From positions 278,898-342,897 of the forward strand of contig JAWPHD010001236.1 of the NCBI GenBank assembly GCA_037043455.1: a stretch of 64,000 nt of DNA. The letters run 5' to 3'. The translations under genes and the position numbers were made by a program. Each line of letters starts with the position of its first letter. Positions within the stretch are counted from its first letter, which is position 1. Under the pieces are notes generated by a model. That model did no database searches, was not told where the DNA came from, and saw only the letters and a list, made by a program, of their open reading frames with translations. This stretch comes from Cyrtodaria siliqua (taxonomy: Eukaryota; Mollusca; Bivalvia; Adapedonta; Hiatellidae). Positions 53,501 to 63,271 of the stretch are shown in pieces.

Positions 53501-54945
53501 TTTGATCGAATTGTTTTGGGTTTTCGGTTTCGAGAACGACATACATCTGCGGTTCCAACCAGACCAGATTTGTGGATAAGTATCTGAATTTGGCCAGTGA
53601 AATAATTGATGAAAACAGTTAGGTATCAAATGTTGACCAGACAGAGTAACAAACCTTGTCTATAACTACGATATTCTGGGACGATTTTTTCAGAATGACT
53701 TAAAATATGTTTGTTTTTAACAAATAACACGAAAAAATAAAAAAAATAAAAATATTATTTTTTAAATGTTTGTTTTTTTAAAAAATTATTTTTTTTTATA
53801 TTTTTTTTTAGTTCCCAACACCGATACAGCCACCTGTGATTGAAACTAGGATTGCGTCTCAAAACAACATTCTTGAACGTTTATTAAGCGGTTGATTAGT
53901 GTGGTCACGTGTCTTTGCTAACCTGTACGCCGTGTAAATAAAAACTTAAGGTGATATTCTACGCATATATACTGCCTTATATACGGAATGTTTGCATGTT
54001 CGCGTCATATTGGAACTATTTCACCCGTGATTCATGATTCATTCATATGCGAGGCCCCGGGTTCAATCCTCCGTTGTGCCACTGAGTTCCGTCGGTGTGT
54101 TCTTAGGCAAGACACTTTCCCTTAGCCTCGTCCGTCGGATAGGGCCCGTGTATCGGTCTATCCTCCGCCGAGCACGTTAAAGAACCATAGGAATCTATTC
54201 GATAATAAGAGTAGGGCAGGTTCCCGGATTCCTATGTATCCTTCCACTCTCTCTGGGGCGGCTCTAAATAACATATACTGTGTTGATGAGCCGTTAAACA
54301 ACATTCAATTCAATTCAATTAATATGCATGCGTTATTACTAGTTTAAGTATAGCGTACGTAGCTTTAACGTTGCTTTTTTTAACAATCACGACAGTGCCT
54401 TGTTGTTACAATATGAATTATATTCACAGTTCTACACATCTACAAGAGAAACGACTACACTACACAGCAGCACCAGATCAACCTACACACTCATCTAGAA
54501 CAGACCAGACTCTATTGTGCCCATCGCGGCAGGGAAACTTGTCGTGTTAGTTGGCGGACGGTCTTTAAACCTCAGAACTACACACACACACACGTCCATA
54601 TACTAGGATCTCTACTGCATACATCAAAGATAGAATGCATTGACTGTGATTCGATATATAATGATAACAGGTCGATATATAAACGTTAATGTATATCGAC
54701 CCTGCACTAATGTACATGGTTTGTAACATTAACTGGCGAAACGAATGGTTTGACAATGTTAAAACCTCACCCGCGACCAATACGATATTATTAAAACCCT
54801 GTGTAATACAAATACTGAAAAAGATAAGTACCTGTTCTAGTAAAAGGACATCCTTCCCCCTCTTGGCAAGATGGTAAGCTGTTGACGACCCCTCAATCCC
54901 AGCCCCTACCACTATGACGTCAAAAATTTCTCGAGCACTCTCCAT
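41442..54945 (-). CDS. PIPOX: Peroxisomal sarcosine oxidase-like gene, intact, 8 exons
   Basis: Exons on the minus strand: 54945-54832, 52601-52450, 49515-49302, 47906-47724, 47141-46995, 42623-42474, 41982-41907 and 41563-41442. All have GT/AG borders and compatible phases, giving 385 residues, close to the ~390 of vertebrate PIPOX. Features: Rossmann GAGIEG (14-19), [12 protein letters not shown] (42-53), the covalent-FAD Cys at 317 in ETCIYT, GAGFSGHG (341-348), and C-terminal HKL, a PTS1-like peroxisomal signal. The enzyme family oxidises sarcosine, N-methyl amino acids or L-pipecolate, producing hydrogen peroxide. The start is the ATG at 54943-54945; an in-frame TTG lies just before it. 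It is the functional partner of the pseudogene at 10374-24720. Introns contain SINEs, foldbacks and minisatellites. Confidence 0.9.
41907..41982 (-). CDS. PIPOX: PIPOX exon 7
   Basis: [20 protein letters not shown] then GAGFS plus one base; acceptor CTTTGCAG, donor GTGCGT. Confidence 0.88.
42250..42370 (-). mobile_element. tRNA-like SINE head
   Basis: On the minus strand TGGCCGAATGG (A-box-like), a tRNA-length body and GGGTTCGATCC (B box) lie about 50 bp apart. The arms do not fold into a complete tRNA, so a SINE head is preferred to a tRNA gene. A second tRNA-like stretch with GGGATTGAACAC (plus sense) is near 42145-42190. Confidence 0.6.
42474..42623 (-). CDS. PIPOX: PIPOX exon 6 (flavin-attachment Cys)
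   Basis: [17 protein letters not shown]... to ETCIYT; acceptor GTTTATAG. The Cys four residues before the exon end corresponds to the covalent FAD site of the family. Confidence 0.88.
42670..43250 (+). mobile_element. Retroelement family D fragment
   Basis: Aligns with 17040-17520: GTAAGATTCATGGTCATGATC, ATGCTTTCCTC...TGTGCGATGACCG, TCTTGTCGTGCCCTTAATG and TTTATTTACACTGTCCCGTT in the same order. It is in intron 5 of the intact PIPOX gene but opposite in orientation relative to the gene, so it is an independent insertion. Confidence 0.75.
43290..43405. repeat. 17-bp TGTTATTGGTTTACTG repeat
   Basis: Six or seven imperfect copies of about 16-18 bp. Confidence 0.85.
43447..43865 (-). repeat. 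Exon-6-acceptor repeat array (intact copy)
   Basis: On the minus strand about six units read ACATATGTTCGTGTTAAT, GCTACTATTGTATT(C/T)TAG, then A(T/C)ATG(T/G)CTGCA and GGATCTAACATG. Two of them (near 43450-43560) are almost identical. They mirror the arrays at 20800-20960 and 23165-23491. Confidence 0.78.
43885..44540. repeat. Composite of inverted 29-mers and direct ~160-bp repeats
   Basis: GGAATTCCAACCCTCGGTAT plus AAGTGTTTT occurs once forward near 43900, twice inverted near 43954 and 44007, and degenerate forward near 44247. A block of about 160 bp starting TTTCTTGCATATCAGAGAAA is repeated at about 44060 and 44360. The region looks like a rearranged foldback element. A family D tail fragment is near 44290-44345. 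Confidence 0.8.
44560..46030. other. Intron 5 spacer with old dispersed repeat
   Basis: No gene. The stretch 45240-45760 is C/T-rich repetitive-looking sequence (CCCATTTTTTTAAAC, CCCTTTTTTTTTTC) of unknown family. A copy of a TAATCCGAGCATTCTCTGAC sequence at about 45032-45051 is shared with the element at 48517. Confidence 0.45.
46050..46100. mobile_element. DNA-transposon-like terminus with palindrome
   Basis: GCGGCGTAGCCAGC followed by TTACGCACGTGCGTAA (46084-46099, perfect 16-bp palindrome). GGCGTAGCCAG ends are common in hAT-type elements, but no matching right end or transposase is seen. Confidence 0.4.
46838..46895. repeat. Cluster of GC hairpins
   Basis: GTCGGGCTTCGCCCGAC and CTGCCGAAGGGGCAG are adjacent near-perfect hairpins in an AT-rich intron. 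Confidence 0.75.
46995..47141 (-). CDS. PIPOX: PIPOX exon 5
   Basis: [13 protein letters not shown]... to [13 protein letters not shown]; donor GTATGT. Confidence 0.88.
47421..47530. repeat. (GT)n/(CGTG)n microsatellite
   Basis: Long GT runs interspersed with CGTG units, in intron 4 of PIPOX. Confidence 0.92.
47612..47723 (-). repeat. Short 27-bp-type minisatellite next to PIPOX exon 4
   Basis: Three to four copies of ACACGCATTGCAGTACGACT plus ATATAAA begin at the exon 4 donor. This is the unexpanded counterpart of the array at 14041-14610. Confidence 0.85.
47724..47906 (-). CDS. PIPOX: PIPOX exon 4
   Basis: [15 protein letters not shown]... to GVDVHLQ including [10 protein letters not shown]; acceptor TTTTCCAG, donor GTAACA. 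Confidence 0.88.
48517..49187. mobile_element. TIR-bounded element with TAATCCGAGC ends
   Basis: GAGTAATCCGAGCCGTCTCTGAC at the left is mirrored by GTCAGAGAAAGCTCGGATTA near 49155-49175. Next to the left end, CTGACCCTAAAAGCC and GGCTTTTTAGGGTCAG form a hairpin (48541-48597). No coding content. Confidence 0.6.
49302..49515 (-). CDS. PIPOX: PIPOX exon 3
   Basis: [19 protein letters not shown]... to LQAFQ; acceptor TTTTTCAG, donor GTATAT. It preserves the part lost in the pseudogene. Confidence 0.88.
49790..50430. repeat. Dispersed repeat with internal ~150-bp duplication
   Basis: Starts TATGCCCCCGCTTGGGCATA and ends GTGGGGGCATCTGTGTCC, with related ends. Two internal copies (about 49858-50004 and 50005-50166) share AACTTGTGTCGCG, TTAACCCACGGTCGCCAA and TTACAGGAATG. 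In intron 2 of PIPOX. Confidence 0.8.
50459..50530 (-). mobile_element. SINE 3' end fragment
   Basis: CTGAATGTTGTTTAA...TTTATTTAGAGCCGCCCCAGAG matches the 3' half of the SINE in minus orientation, directly followed by the 30-bp array. Confidence 0.7.
50532..51150 (+). repeat. 30-bp minisatellite, 20 units
   Basis: Units alternate AATGTCTACAAACTTAAACT plus ATAATATTGC and CCTACATAC variants with exact 30-bp spacing. Because 30 is a multiple of three, a 227-codon frame repeats [20 protein letters not shown]. It lies in intron 2 of PIPOX. Coding use is doubtful. Confidence 0.94.
51446..51496. repeat. (GT)n microsatellite
   Basis: About 25 GT units with one interruption. Confidence 0.95.
51735..52335 (-). 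mobile_element. 5'-truncated copy of the I-like LINE, split by a foldback insertion
   Basis: 51740-51876 matches 3665-3790 and 52258-52335 matches 3800-3880 of the LINE at 3590-8700, including GATTTATATAGTCTGATTTC and AACAAGACTAAAATCTATAG. Between them about 380 bp of unrelated sequence is inserted. Confidence 0.85.
51880..52056. mobile_element. Foldback element inside the LINE copy
   Basis: CAATTGTAAACAATAATTTC plus AC is mirrored perfectly by GTGAAATTATTGTTTACAATTG around a 15-bp GAGCCCGAAGGGCAA loop. Pairing continues outward to about 77 bp per arm with mismatches (GAAATAGAACATCG against CGATATTCTATTTC). The remaining inserted sequence to 52257 contains CTCCTAACGTTGCA twice. Confidence 0.88.
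52450..52601 (-). CDS. PIPOX: PIPOX exon 2
   Basis: [19 protein letters not shown]... to QKLFE; acceptor TTTTTCAG, donor GTGAGT. Ends two bases into a codon that exon 3 completes. Confidence 0.88.
52809..53848. mobile_element. Large foldback (arms ~360 bp) in PIPOX intron 1
   Basis: Arm 52809-53171 is mirrored by 53407-53848, the latter with an AT-rich insert near 53720-53810. The arms are nearly identical by eye. The 235-bp centre holds its own hairpin (GCGACGCTTGCTTTTTT at 53341, AAAAAAGCAAGCGTCG at 53377). Mirror-image 68-codon open frames exist in both arms (52949-53155 + and 53423-53629 -), both beginning at TTG rather than ATG. Confidence 0.9.
54030..54322 (+). mobile_element. tRNA-derived SINE with ATTCAATT tail
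   Basis: The B box GGGTTCAATCC is at 54059-54069. The body shares CGGTGTGTTCTTAGGCAAGAC, GAGCACGTTAAAGAACC and TCCTATGTATCC with other copies. The 3' end is GAGCCGTTAAACAACATTCA followed by ATTCAATT repeats. Confidence 0.82.
54832..54945 (-). CDS. PIPOX: PIPOX exon 1
   Basis: Thirty-eight codons with the FAD dinucleotide-binding motif; donor GTACTT. Phase 0. Confidence 0.88.
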
Positions 54946-55060
54946 TGTCAACAGTGTTTTTTCCCCCAGATGTTTGCGTTAAATATGCATGCCCTAGAAT
55001 AAGGTACGAAGTGGCATAGTTAACAGATTTGTTATCATTCACTTAATACCCTATATATGA

Positions 55061-56009
55061 GGGATGATAACACAGAAACGGGACGCAATGTAACAGTGTA
55101 AGTTTGTGTGTGTCTGGTTTTAGATACAGAGATGGATAATCCCATGTGGATGTTTATGGCAAGCCAATTGTCCAATAATTACGAAACCCAGGTTGAAAAA
55201 CTAGGATTAACGATCGATAAACTACATGCATTATATATATTTCTTTGTACAAACAAAAGTTTTTACATTCTCCTGAATTGATTTATATAAACGAAACATA
55301 ACGGTAGAATAAACTATGTAATATAATCTGCAATAACTCTTCCATAAAGGCAAGTAGTGTTAAAAGGTAAAAGTGTTACTCTTTTAATCATCAAAGAATA
55401 AAAGAGCAACAATTTGAGGTTTTAAACTACGTAACCCCATGAACCCTGTTAATTTATTGATTTAAACATATTTTATTGCCAATATTTTACAGACAGAATA
55501 ATATCCACATATTTACAACAGAAACATTATAATAATGACAAATGGGTCGGGTAACAAGTTCTACCACCCTTCCCAGTTAACATCTTGAAATTACAAATGA
55601 GTATGGCTGAGTGAAATAAATTACAATGGCGAACAATACATTGAGAGAGATAATGATGAATAGTAAACACAACATATATGAGAGAGAGAGAGAGAGAGAG
55701 AGAATTTCCCAATCTTTAAATTCCAGTCAGTTCGAAAACATGAACGCTTTCACATTACATCAACTGCAACAGCTGTATGATGACCTTGAGATATGTAATA
55801 ACAACAACAACAAACACTGCAATGGTATGCGTGTAGTGTCGAAATGCGTCGGAGAATCAGACACTTATGTAAACCTACGTGTTTCTTGTATATACTTCGA
55901 AGAGGGATTTATTTTCCCTGTCAGTCATCTGTTCACGTCCATAAAGGAGTGTGCTTACATTTAACGGGTGAAAATGGCGAGTAGACTGAAACAGATGAAG
56001 CCGATATGC
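55061..56009. other. Upstream region of PIPOX and spacer
   Basis: No gene supported. It contains a (GA)n run at about 55680-55704. A 112-codon frame at 55626-55964 starts with ATG but its middle is the (GA)n repeat, and no domain is recognised. Confidence 0.45.
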
Positions 56010-56019
56010 TGTAAATTTG

Positions 56020-56469
56020 TTACAATGGAAAAAAATAGTGTTCAGCATCTTCTACTTCACAGCCGCACTCGCAAGTCCGTGAATCACGTAAATGGTTAAG
56101 GTATAAATCATTATTGAGATTGCTACAAAAAATCCTCATTCTGGCATGTAAAACGGCAAATAATCTTTGTCCACGTAAGTAGTATGGTGGAACTTTTGTA
56201 CTAAAAAATACAGATGTTAATAGTCTTCTCTTAAAAATTGCGATACTTTCAGAGTTTCGTATTTCTACTGGCAAGTCATTCCATAGTTTAAGAGAGGAAG
56301 GAACAAACGATTTATTATATATTTCAGTTCTCCTACCAATAGTGGCGTAGTTACCGTTATTTCTGAGATTGTATGCGCAGGCATCTCCAACTAACTGTTG
56401 GAAAATGTTTGAAATGTAATTCGGAAGGGTTCCATTTTTAACATTATAAACTGAAATAAGTTTTTGCAT
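56020..56469 (-). pseudogene. CR1-like LINE C-terminal domain
   Basis: A 149-codon frame with FVPSSLKLWNDLPVEIRNSE and CECGCEVEDAEHYF, the post-RT region typical of this LINE group. Confidence 0.8.
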
Positions 56470-56731
56470 TTGCCTTCTGTCAGAAAGTCCTTCTGTCAGA
56501 AAGTGAAACCCATCCTATTTCGGATATTAAGCGATGTATGGCTACAGATCGGGTTAGACCCGTCACAATACGAGCTGCCTCGTATTGTAACTTTTCCAAG
56601 CTATCGTTTTCTAGTGAAGTACATCCATCCCATGTAATGGATGCATATTCCAATTATGAATATTGGGCACATATAAGACAAGTGTATCTTATTAAGTGTT
56701 TTACGAGCTACTTTGTATTTAAGCATTCTCA

Positions 56732-57939
56732 TTAATCCAAGTTCACCTTTGACGCAGAAGCAACAATATGTTTAATGTGTTCGTGCCATTTATCATTATT
56801 GCTCAGTGTTACTCCTAAATGTTTATGATTATCAACAAAGGGTAGCGGGACATTGTCTAGATATAAATTTGGAAGACGATCATTATTGCTTAAGGAAAAG
56901 AATATTACTTCTGTTTTGGCAGGATTAAATTGCACAAGCCATTGCTTTGACCATTCCATAATCATGAGCAGGTCATGATTAAGGAGTCCTTCCATGTCGT
57001 TTATAATAGATGTTGAGACTGATAACGAACTGTCATCAGCAAACGGACAAGTTATACTCAGCATATTTTCGGCAATCAAAAATAAAAGAGGACCCAAGAC
57101 AGAGCCTTGAGGAACTCCAGCAGTGAATGTTTTTGATTCGGAGGTTGCAGATCCGACGCGGACTCTTTGAGATCTGTTTGAGAGATAATCAGATATCCAA
57201 GCTAAAAGCTTGCCGTCAATACCATATTGTTTTAGCTTAAACAAAAGACCTTAGTGCCAAACACGATAAAACGCTCCAGATATATCATCAAAAACAATAC
57301 ATGTAAATTGTTTAGCATCGAATGCCTGACATACATGTCAATAAGTTGATATGTAGTAGAATGACCAGGGAGAAAACCTGATTGATTCCTAAAGATAAGA
57401 TCAAACATAAGTAGAAAATTATACACATGTTTAAATACTATTCTTTCCATTACTTTACCAACACAACTTAATAACGCTATTGGTCTATAATTTGTAGGGA
57501 TACTTGGGTCTGACTTTTTGAAAAATGCCATGACTATAGCACATTTCCATAAATCAGGGAAAACGCACTCGTTAAATGATCTGTTACAAAGAATATGCAG
57601 AGGTTTTGAAATCGTATTTGCAGTTTCCTTTAACATCCTGTGGCTTATGTCATCCTCCCCACATGCTTTATTTATGTTTAAAATCTTGATAATGTCAACA
57701 ATTTCGGATTCTTCTATATAAATATTTTCTAATTTATTATTGGATTTTGAACGAAAAATAGGTAATTCAACATTAGAATCATCAACTGGTGATATTGAAA
57801 CAAAGTAATCATTCAAACATTTCGCTTTTTCTTGATCAGTTATTGAGTATGACGTTTCGCCATTAGGTAAGTCTGTTTTTAAAGATGTGATAGTTTCCGA
57901 GTTTTGTTTGACTTGATGAAATATTTTAAAAGTGTCCAA
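56732..57939 (-). pseudogene. CR1-like LINE reverse transcriptase, two frames
   Basis: Two overlapping open stretches (57939-57232 and 57244-56732) carry the RT from the fingers to the thumb. The motif A region is damaged at their junction, while motif B (PQGSVLG) and motif C (FADD) are preserved. Confidence 0.85.
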
Positions 57940-58979
57940 TACTGGCGTCTGTCGTTGATATTTGTTTCAGTAATTATATGTTCAACATTATCAAAGAAAC
58001 GTTCTTTAGCGTGGCTTTTTAGATTATTAACTTTGTTTCGTAGCATTTTGTATGCAGCTATATCAGCCAGTGATTGAGTACGCGTTGCTATAACTTTATG
58101 ACGGTCACGCTGTCTTGACACACGTCTTATTTCGGAATCATACCACGGTTTATCATTTGGTCGAATTGTTACATTTTTCGATGGAATACACACATTAATC
58201 AATTCAAAAAAGGATTTCGTAAAATTTTCACACGCAACAGTGAGCGAATCGTTTTGTCAGAAAGACCAATCTTTTTACTGAAACATTAAGTATGTACCAC
58301 GGTGGTCGCTTATATCACGTGGTATGTTTAAAATTCCGGAATCTAAGGGTTTAAGAGAATCAGAGATAACAATGGGGTCTATCAACGTAGAAGAAAGATT
58401 TGTTACTCGAGTTGGTTCAGTTATAATGTTAGTCATATTATTAACCTGCATTATGTCCTTTAAAAAATGGTTATCAGTGTTTAGTTGGTTCTCGTTGATA
58501 TCACCAACTAAAATGATGTTATTCGATCATTCGTATGCCTTTTCTAAGCTTATGTTTAAGTTATCCCAAAAAATATAACTCGAATTTGGTTTTCGATAAA
58601 CCGTACATATTAAAAAATGTTCGATTTTATCTTTAATTTCAATCCAGAGTGAGCATGGTAGTAAAAATTCTAGTTCTAATACACGTCTTGAAATAATGTA
58701 ATTCGCAGTATACATTAATAGTCCGCTAGAATATGCAGATGTATCTTTTCGACAAATATTGTTATAACCTTCTATGTATATGTCATCATTGGGAATGTTC
58801 TCCGATAGGTGCACAAGATATCATAATCTAATAAATGGTCCTTAATATATTCCATTGTGTTACGTATGCTACGAATATTTATGTGAACTATAGAAAGGCT
58901 ATTCTTTTTTGATCGCATTTTTTTAAATTTATTGACCGAAACTAATGCAATGCTAAATGGATACATATGGCAATCTCGA

Positions 58980-59130
58980 AGTTTGTTTGTTTGTTTGTAT
59001 GGTGTTTTACGTCGTTTTCAACACAGGTAAGGTTATATATGACGGTCGATTTTTTGTGATGGAGGCAGGCAGATCACCCACTGTTCCTGGGGAGAACCAG
59101 TACACAAGGATTAAAGATTGCAACTCGAAG
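58980..59130 (-). mobile_element. SINE/retroelement end fragment
   Basis: TTTGTTTGTATGGTGTTTTACG and CAACACAGGTAAGGTTATAT resemble the GTGTTTTACGGCACGTCGAC segment at 3580 and related sequences. Directly abuts the LINE 5' end. Confidence 0.5.
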
Positions 59131-60083
59131 TATAATTCCCGCATCATTTTGACTTTAAACCTGCTTGCATATAAAATTTTGAGTTTTCAATTTTATTCGT
59201 TATTCTACTAAATGTTTAAATATATTATTGGTGCAATATAATCAACAGTTAGAACTATGTTAAAACAGTTAATATTAATGATTACAAATATGCAAGTTAC
59301 GTAGAAACGTTAGTTTTAAACAAATCAATATTGCCATGTGTCCCTTTAAGTATTGTGTTGCGTATACACAAGTATATGTTGACTGCTCTTTTAAATATCG
59401 AGGCGGAGTTGTCTTTGATTGTACCCTAGGGCTGTGGGTTCGAATCCGTTGGTAAGTTCAAAATTCTCTCCGCATGTGTTATATTAAGACCCACCCCACC
59501 GAAAGTGTTTAGTTTTAATCCGAAATTCATTAAAATTTGAAACACTGAAGTAAAGTTTGACGACGTCAATCGATCAAGTTCTCCTGATTGAAGTAACCAG
59601 TAATGGTGCATGGACCCCCCCCCCCTCCCCCCTCGTCGCCGCAGTCTATGGTTTATGATTAAAGAAACTAACCCCCCCCCCCCCCCCCCCCCCCCACCCC
59701 AGTAACGACACAATACACCACGAAAACGTTTATCAAAACTCTGTCCAGGTGTTCAGGTCATATAATAATGTATATGTGTCAATTAAAAGTATAGGTTTAT
59801 CAAAGGTTCTTAAAATACCCGTAACTGAATATGCGTAAGAAGAATTACGAGTTGGTAAATCTTAATTCGACGTTCCAGTTTGGGGGTTTGGTCCGGCTGG
59901 TTAAAGCCGTTTATATTGTGTCTATGAGTTTGATTCTCAAAATTTATCATTAAGTTATATATACCTCGTCGTCAGTAGGTTTAGAAACGGTGTAAGTATG
60001 CTGTTAAGTTTGGCTGTTTTTGGCGGGATAGCTACTAACTATACTTTATATTATTAAAAGTTCACTAGCCGTCAGTAAGACGT
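59131..60083. other. Spacer with two poly-C runs
   Basis: Poly-C tracts at about 59612-59631 and 59673-59700. A GGGTTCGAATCC B-box-like relic near 59428-59450. No gene seen. Confidence 0.6.
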
Positions 60084-60595
60084 ATATTGGGCATACACAA
60101 AGATGATATTCTTCCAGTGAAATTCGGTCAAAAATCATTCAACCGAAAAGCCTTGACAATAAGCGATACTAGACGTGATAAAGATACTTCAAGCCAAGTT
60201 TACACTTTAAACATATCAAAACCCTGTGACTCAGCCAAAGAAACATTCAACCGGGAGGCCCTTACAATATGCGTTACTAAACATGATATTGATCTCCCAT
60301 TCAAGTTTTATAAAAAAAATAATAATCCAAAGTCTCGTAACTCTGCCGCAAATCATGCAACCGAATCACCACGAAAGTATGCGCTACTAGACCTCTGATA
60401 TGATATTGATACTTTGAACCAAGTTTCATAAAACTCGGATAAAAAATGTAGGAGGCAAACGGAACGCCTTGATAATATGCGCTACTATACATAATACTGG
60501 TTCCCCCCATCTCTAGAAAATTCAAAGTCGCGTTACTCTGCCCAAAATCATTCAACCGAAATGCGTGAAAATATGCGATACTAGATTTCCTACCA
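60084..60595. repeat. ~115-bp degenerate tandem repeat, 4 units
   Basis: Each unit carries ATCATTCAACCGAAA, CTTGAAAATATGCG, TACTAGACATGATATTGAT and CAAGTTTCATAAA-like segments in the same order. Confidence 0.75.
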
Positions 60596-60664
60596 AGTTA
60601 ACCCCGGTGCGTGCACACGTGCATCTCTGATGCTGATAGGTCCATGCCTATCAGCTATAGGCCC

Positions 60665-60812
60665 TACCGAACGAACGATCTGTGGTGTGTGATGTGTGAT
60701 GTGATCTGGTGTGGTGTTCTGTGGTGTGGTGTGTAGTATGGTGTGGTGTGTAGTATGGTGTGTGTGTTGTGATCTGGTGTGGTGTTCTGTGGTGTGGTGT
60801 GTAGTATGGTGT

Positions 60813-60866
<54 letters not shown>

Positions 60867-60890
60867 CGTGCGTGTGAGTGTGTGTGATAA
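60665..60890. repeat. GTGTGGT/(GT)n complex microsatellite
   Basis: GTGTGGTGTGTAGTATG units followed by a pure GT run and GCGTGCGT units. Open frames here are artefacts of the repeat. Confidence 0.93.
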
Positions 60891-62479
60891 AGTATGATAT
60901 TGTAATAGTGTGTCCGGTTACCTAGATGTCGACAGTGTGGCAATGCATATTTACTTTATTTGATTTTAATTTATTTGCATGAATGTATATCCATAACTCA
61001 CTTGTATTGTAATTGTATCAGGTTAAATCTAAATACGCTATTCTGCTTTGAAAGCGTGTCTTTGTTTGTAATTTCATGTTCAACAGCTCATGGCGAAATC
61101 GGTTATTTATGCGATCATATTTAACGCAGGACATCTTTATTCCAGTTCAGACCGCCGAGCAGGCAAGACGTGTTGCGGCCGTCTGTGGAAATTTACCCCC
61201 CACTCAACACGTGCCGCTGTCGGAATCTCCTCCCGTAACACAGGTTGTCTCCGCGTTGTGATAATTCATATACTGTCCTGTACAAAGCTCATGCACTTGA
61301 CAAGTTGAACCTAGACGGCTGCAGTGACTCATCACGGACGGATTTAGAGCCTTCAGAGAATGGACGACGATAAATCGGCATTTGACGTGGCATGAATAAA
61401 ATAACAATCCCATTCCGCGTGCTTGGACTTACAATCGCCCATTTTGTTTGAGCTCGAAATAGGACACCGGCGATTGCACGGGGATCCATAGGACACCGTC
61501 GATTGCACGGGGATCCGAATAAACAGGATTGACCTCCTTTCAACAATTCAGATTGACCTGGTCACAATTCTGTGGGCAGTCCGATCGACCTGGTCACATT
61601 TTGCAGGCAGTCCGATTGGCCAAATCGACAAAGTTTGCAACAACTTATCTTCTATGGACAAATAAACTTCTACAGACTGTCTACGTTGGACTTCTTCACT
61701 TCTGCCAACTCTACTGCTGGTAATCTACAGTAAACTACTTTGGACGAGGAATGTCAGACCACTACTGGACTTTTCTCTCCCGTAATCAACTTTTAATATG
61801 TAATGGTTAACATCGCGGCTCAGTAACCCAAGGATCGCGGTTTCTAGCCAGAACCGAATTTGTGTTAATTATGGAAATATTTAAAAAGTATTTCCTACCT
61901 TACCAGTTCTTCAGTCTGTCTAAAACGTATGCGATAACTTAAACGTAGTATATTACTGTCTTGATGACTGTGTACTATTTGTTCACATGTAGAATCGGTT
62001 AAAATAAAAAAGTGGGTTTGTAAAGGACAGAGTCCGTACTTTTCCCTATAAACACCATATTTGTTTTAGAAATGTTTAGGGTTATAACTGCCTTTTTCTC
62101 AAAAGACGAGTATACGACATATTTGTTTTATTTCATTATCTTGAAGTACACGATATTTGCTAACAATACAGACGTTTTGGAGAAAAAAAATCAATGTATA
62201 GAAAGTACTTTTTTCTTTTCGAAATCTCTCTTTTTGGTCCAAAAAACAGCTATTCATTCCGAGGCTCTGCAACACAGTAAAACTTAAAAAGTAATATTGA
62301 TTCCATATAATTATTATATCCACCTATTTTATGATTTTTTCCTCATATACACATAGAATAGGATCATATACACTGAGCTTGATTAAGGTAATATAATTTG
62401 ATATGATTTTTATGATTAAATATTTCGTTTTTATGAAAGTACATGCATATGGTAATACATATCAATAAATATCGTTTGT
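60891..62479. other. Intergenic, no gene supported
   Basis: A 61-codon frame at 61076-61261 has no recognised domain. ATAGGACACCGTCGATTGCA plus CGGGGATCC is duplicated at about 61460-61516. The rest is AT-rich. Confidence 0.45.
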
Positions 62480-62690
62480 TTAAATAGTATTATTAAAACT
62501 CTGTACTCATAACTAATTGAGCCTGATAGAAAAATATTCGGTAACACTACATGTATTGCTTGATGTATATATTTTTGTTCTATATATGTACATATATGTT
62601 GACTTTTGTCTATGTTAGTATTGTATGCTATAATTATATGTATATGCTCTCCTACATCTTGGAGGTAAATAAAGAATCTATCTAGGCGGT
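62480..62690 (+). mobile_element. Possible LINE 3' end
   Basis: CTCCTACATCTTGGAGGTAA followed by AATAAAGAATCTATCTA resembles the polyadenylation signal and microsatellite tail of CR1-type LINEs. No coding part is left. Confidence 0.4.
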
Positions 62691-63271
62691 TTGCCAAAAA
62701 TGGAAAATGGGTCACATACTTCCTTAGGTATCTTAGAAACCAAGCCCGCGACCTATTATTTATAAAGATGAAATATTTTAAAGAAAAGTGGTTCTAACTA
62801 TGTTAGTATGTACCAAATTTTCAAAAAATCTGTTCCAGGGACTCCCTGTCTGTTCATAGGTTACATTGCACCATTGATTTTCCTTCTTTGTTTTATATAG
62901 GACGAATGTATGTCAAGAGACAAAAAATGCGCATTTTTCTCCGTAGAAAAATTTCAATCAAACGATCGAGCGTCCGCCAATATAAAAATGCAATAAAAAC
63001 AGGGGGTCGTGTATCATGTAAGAACAAGCCAATCTGTTGAATGACGTCACGTTTTATTTTGACACGTCACAGATAGATTTACCCCATTTCTACTTTCGCT
63101 TTACTGTCTATGTCAATTATAATTAAATATCTCAAACAAACACTAATCAATGTTAACAATACATCATATGGAGGAATTATAGGTAATAATAACAAAAAGC
63201 AATCAAAAGCATGCATTTTGTATCACTAGTAAGGCAGGGAAACGTTTTTTATTAGGCACTATTTGACTATA
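62691..63271. other. Spacer, no gene seen
   Basis: AT-rich sequence upstream of the BolA-like exon. No supported feature. Confidence 0.45.

Larger units (their letters stand above)
41040..55060 (-). repeat. Inverted segmental duplication, arm 2 (intact PIPOX copy)
   Basis: Mirror image of 10236-25165, tail to tail, with about 15.9 kb of unique sequence between the arms. Matching spans exons, splice sites, upstream AATGATAACA sequence and the RT fragment after exon 8. Confidence 0.85.
56010..58966 (-). mobile_element. CR1-like LINE (second), broken
   Basis: Minus-strand order: endonuclease (58966-58200: IVHINIRSIRN, IEIKDKIEHFLICTVYRKPN), linker (58202-57880), RT (57939-56732: KSDPSIPTNYRPIALLS, AGVPQGSVLGPLLFL, PFADDSSLS, WLVQFNPAKTEV, HKHLGVTLS) and C-terminal domain (56469-56020) with CECGCEVEDAEHYF. 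Frameshifts break it at least four times. It is related to the LINE at 15950-20790 but not nearly identical. No ORF1 is seen. Confidence 0.85.

Noticed and set aside
55626..55964. A 112-codon frame starting with ATG
   Set aside because: The centre is a (GA)n microsatellite (ERERER) and no homology is recognised; evidence is too weak for a gene call.
60590..60943. A His/Thr-rich 117-codon frame
   Set aside because: It is a translation of the GT/CA microsatellite.
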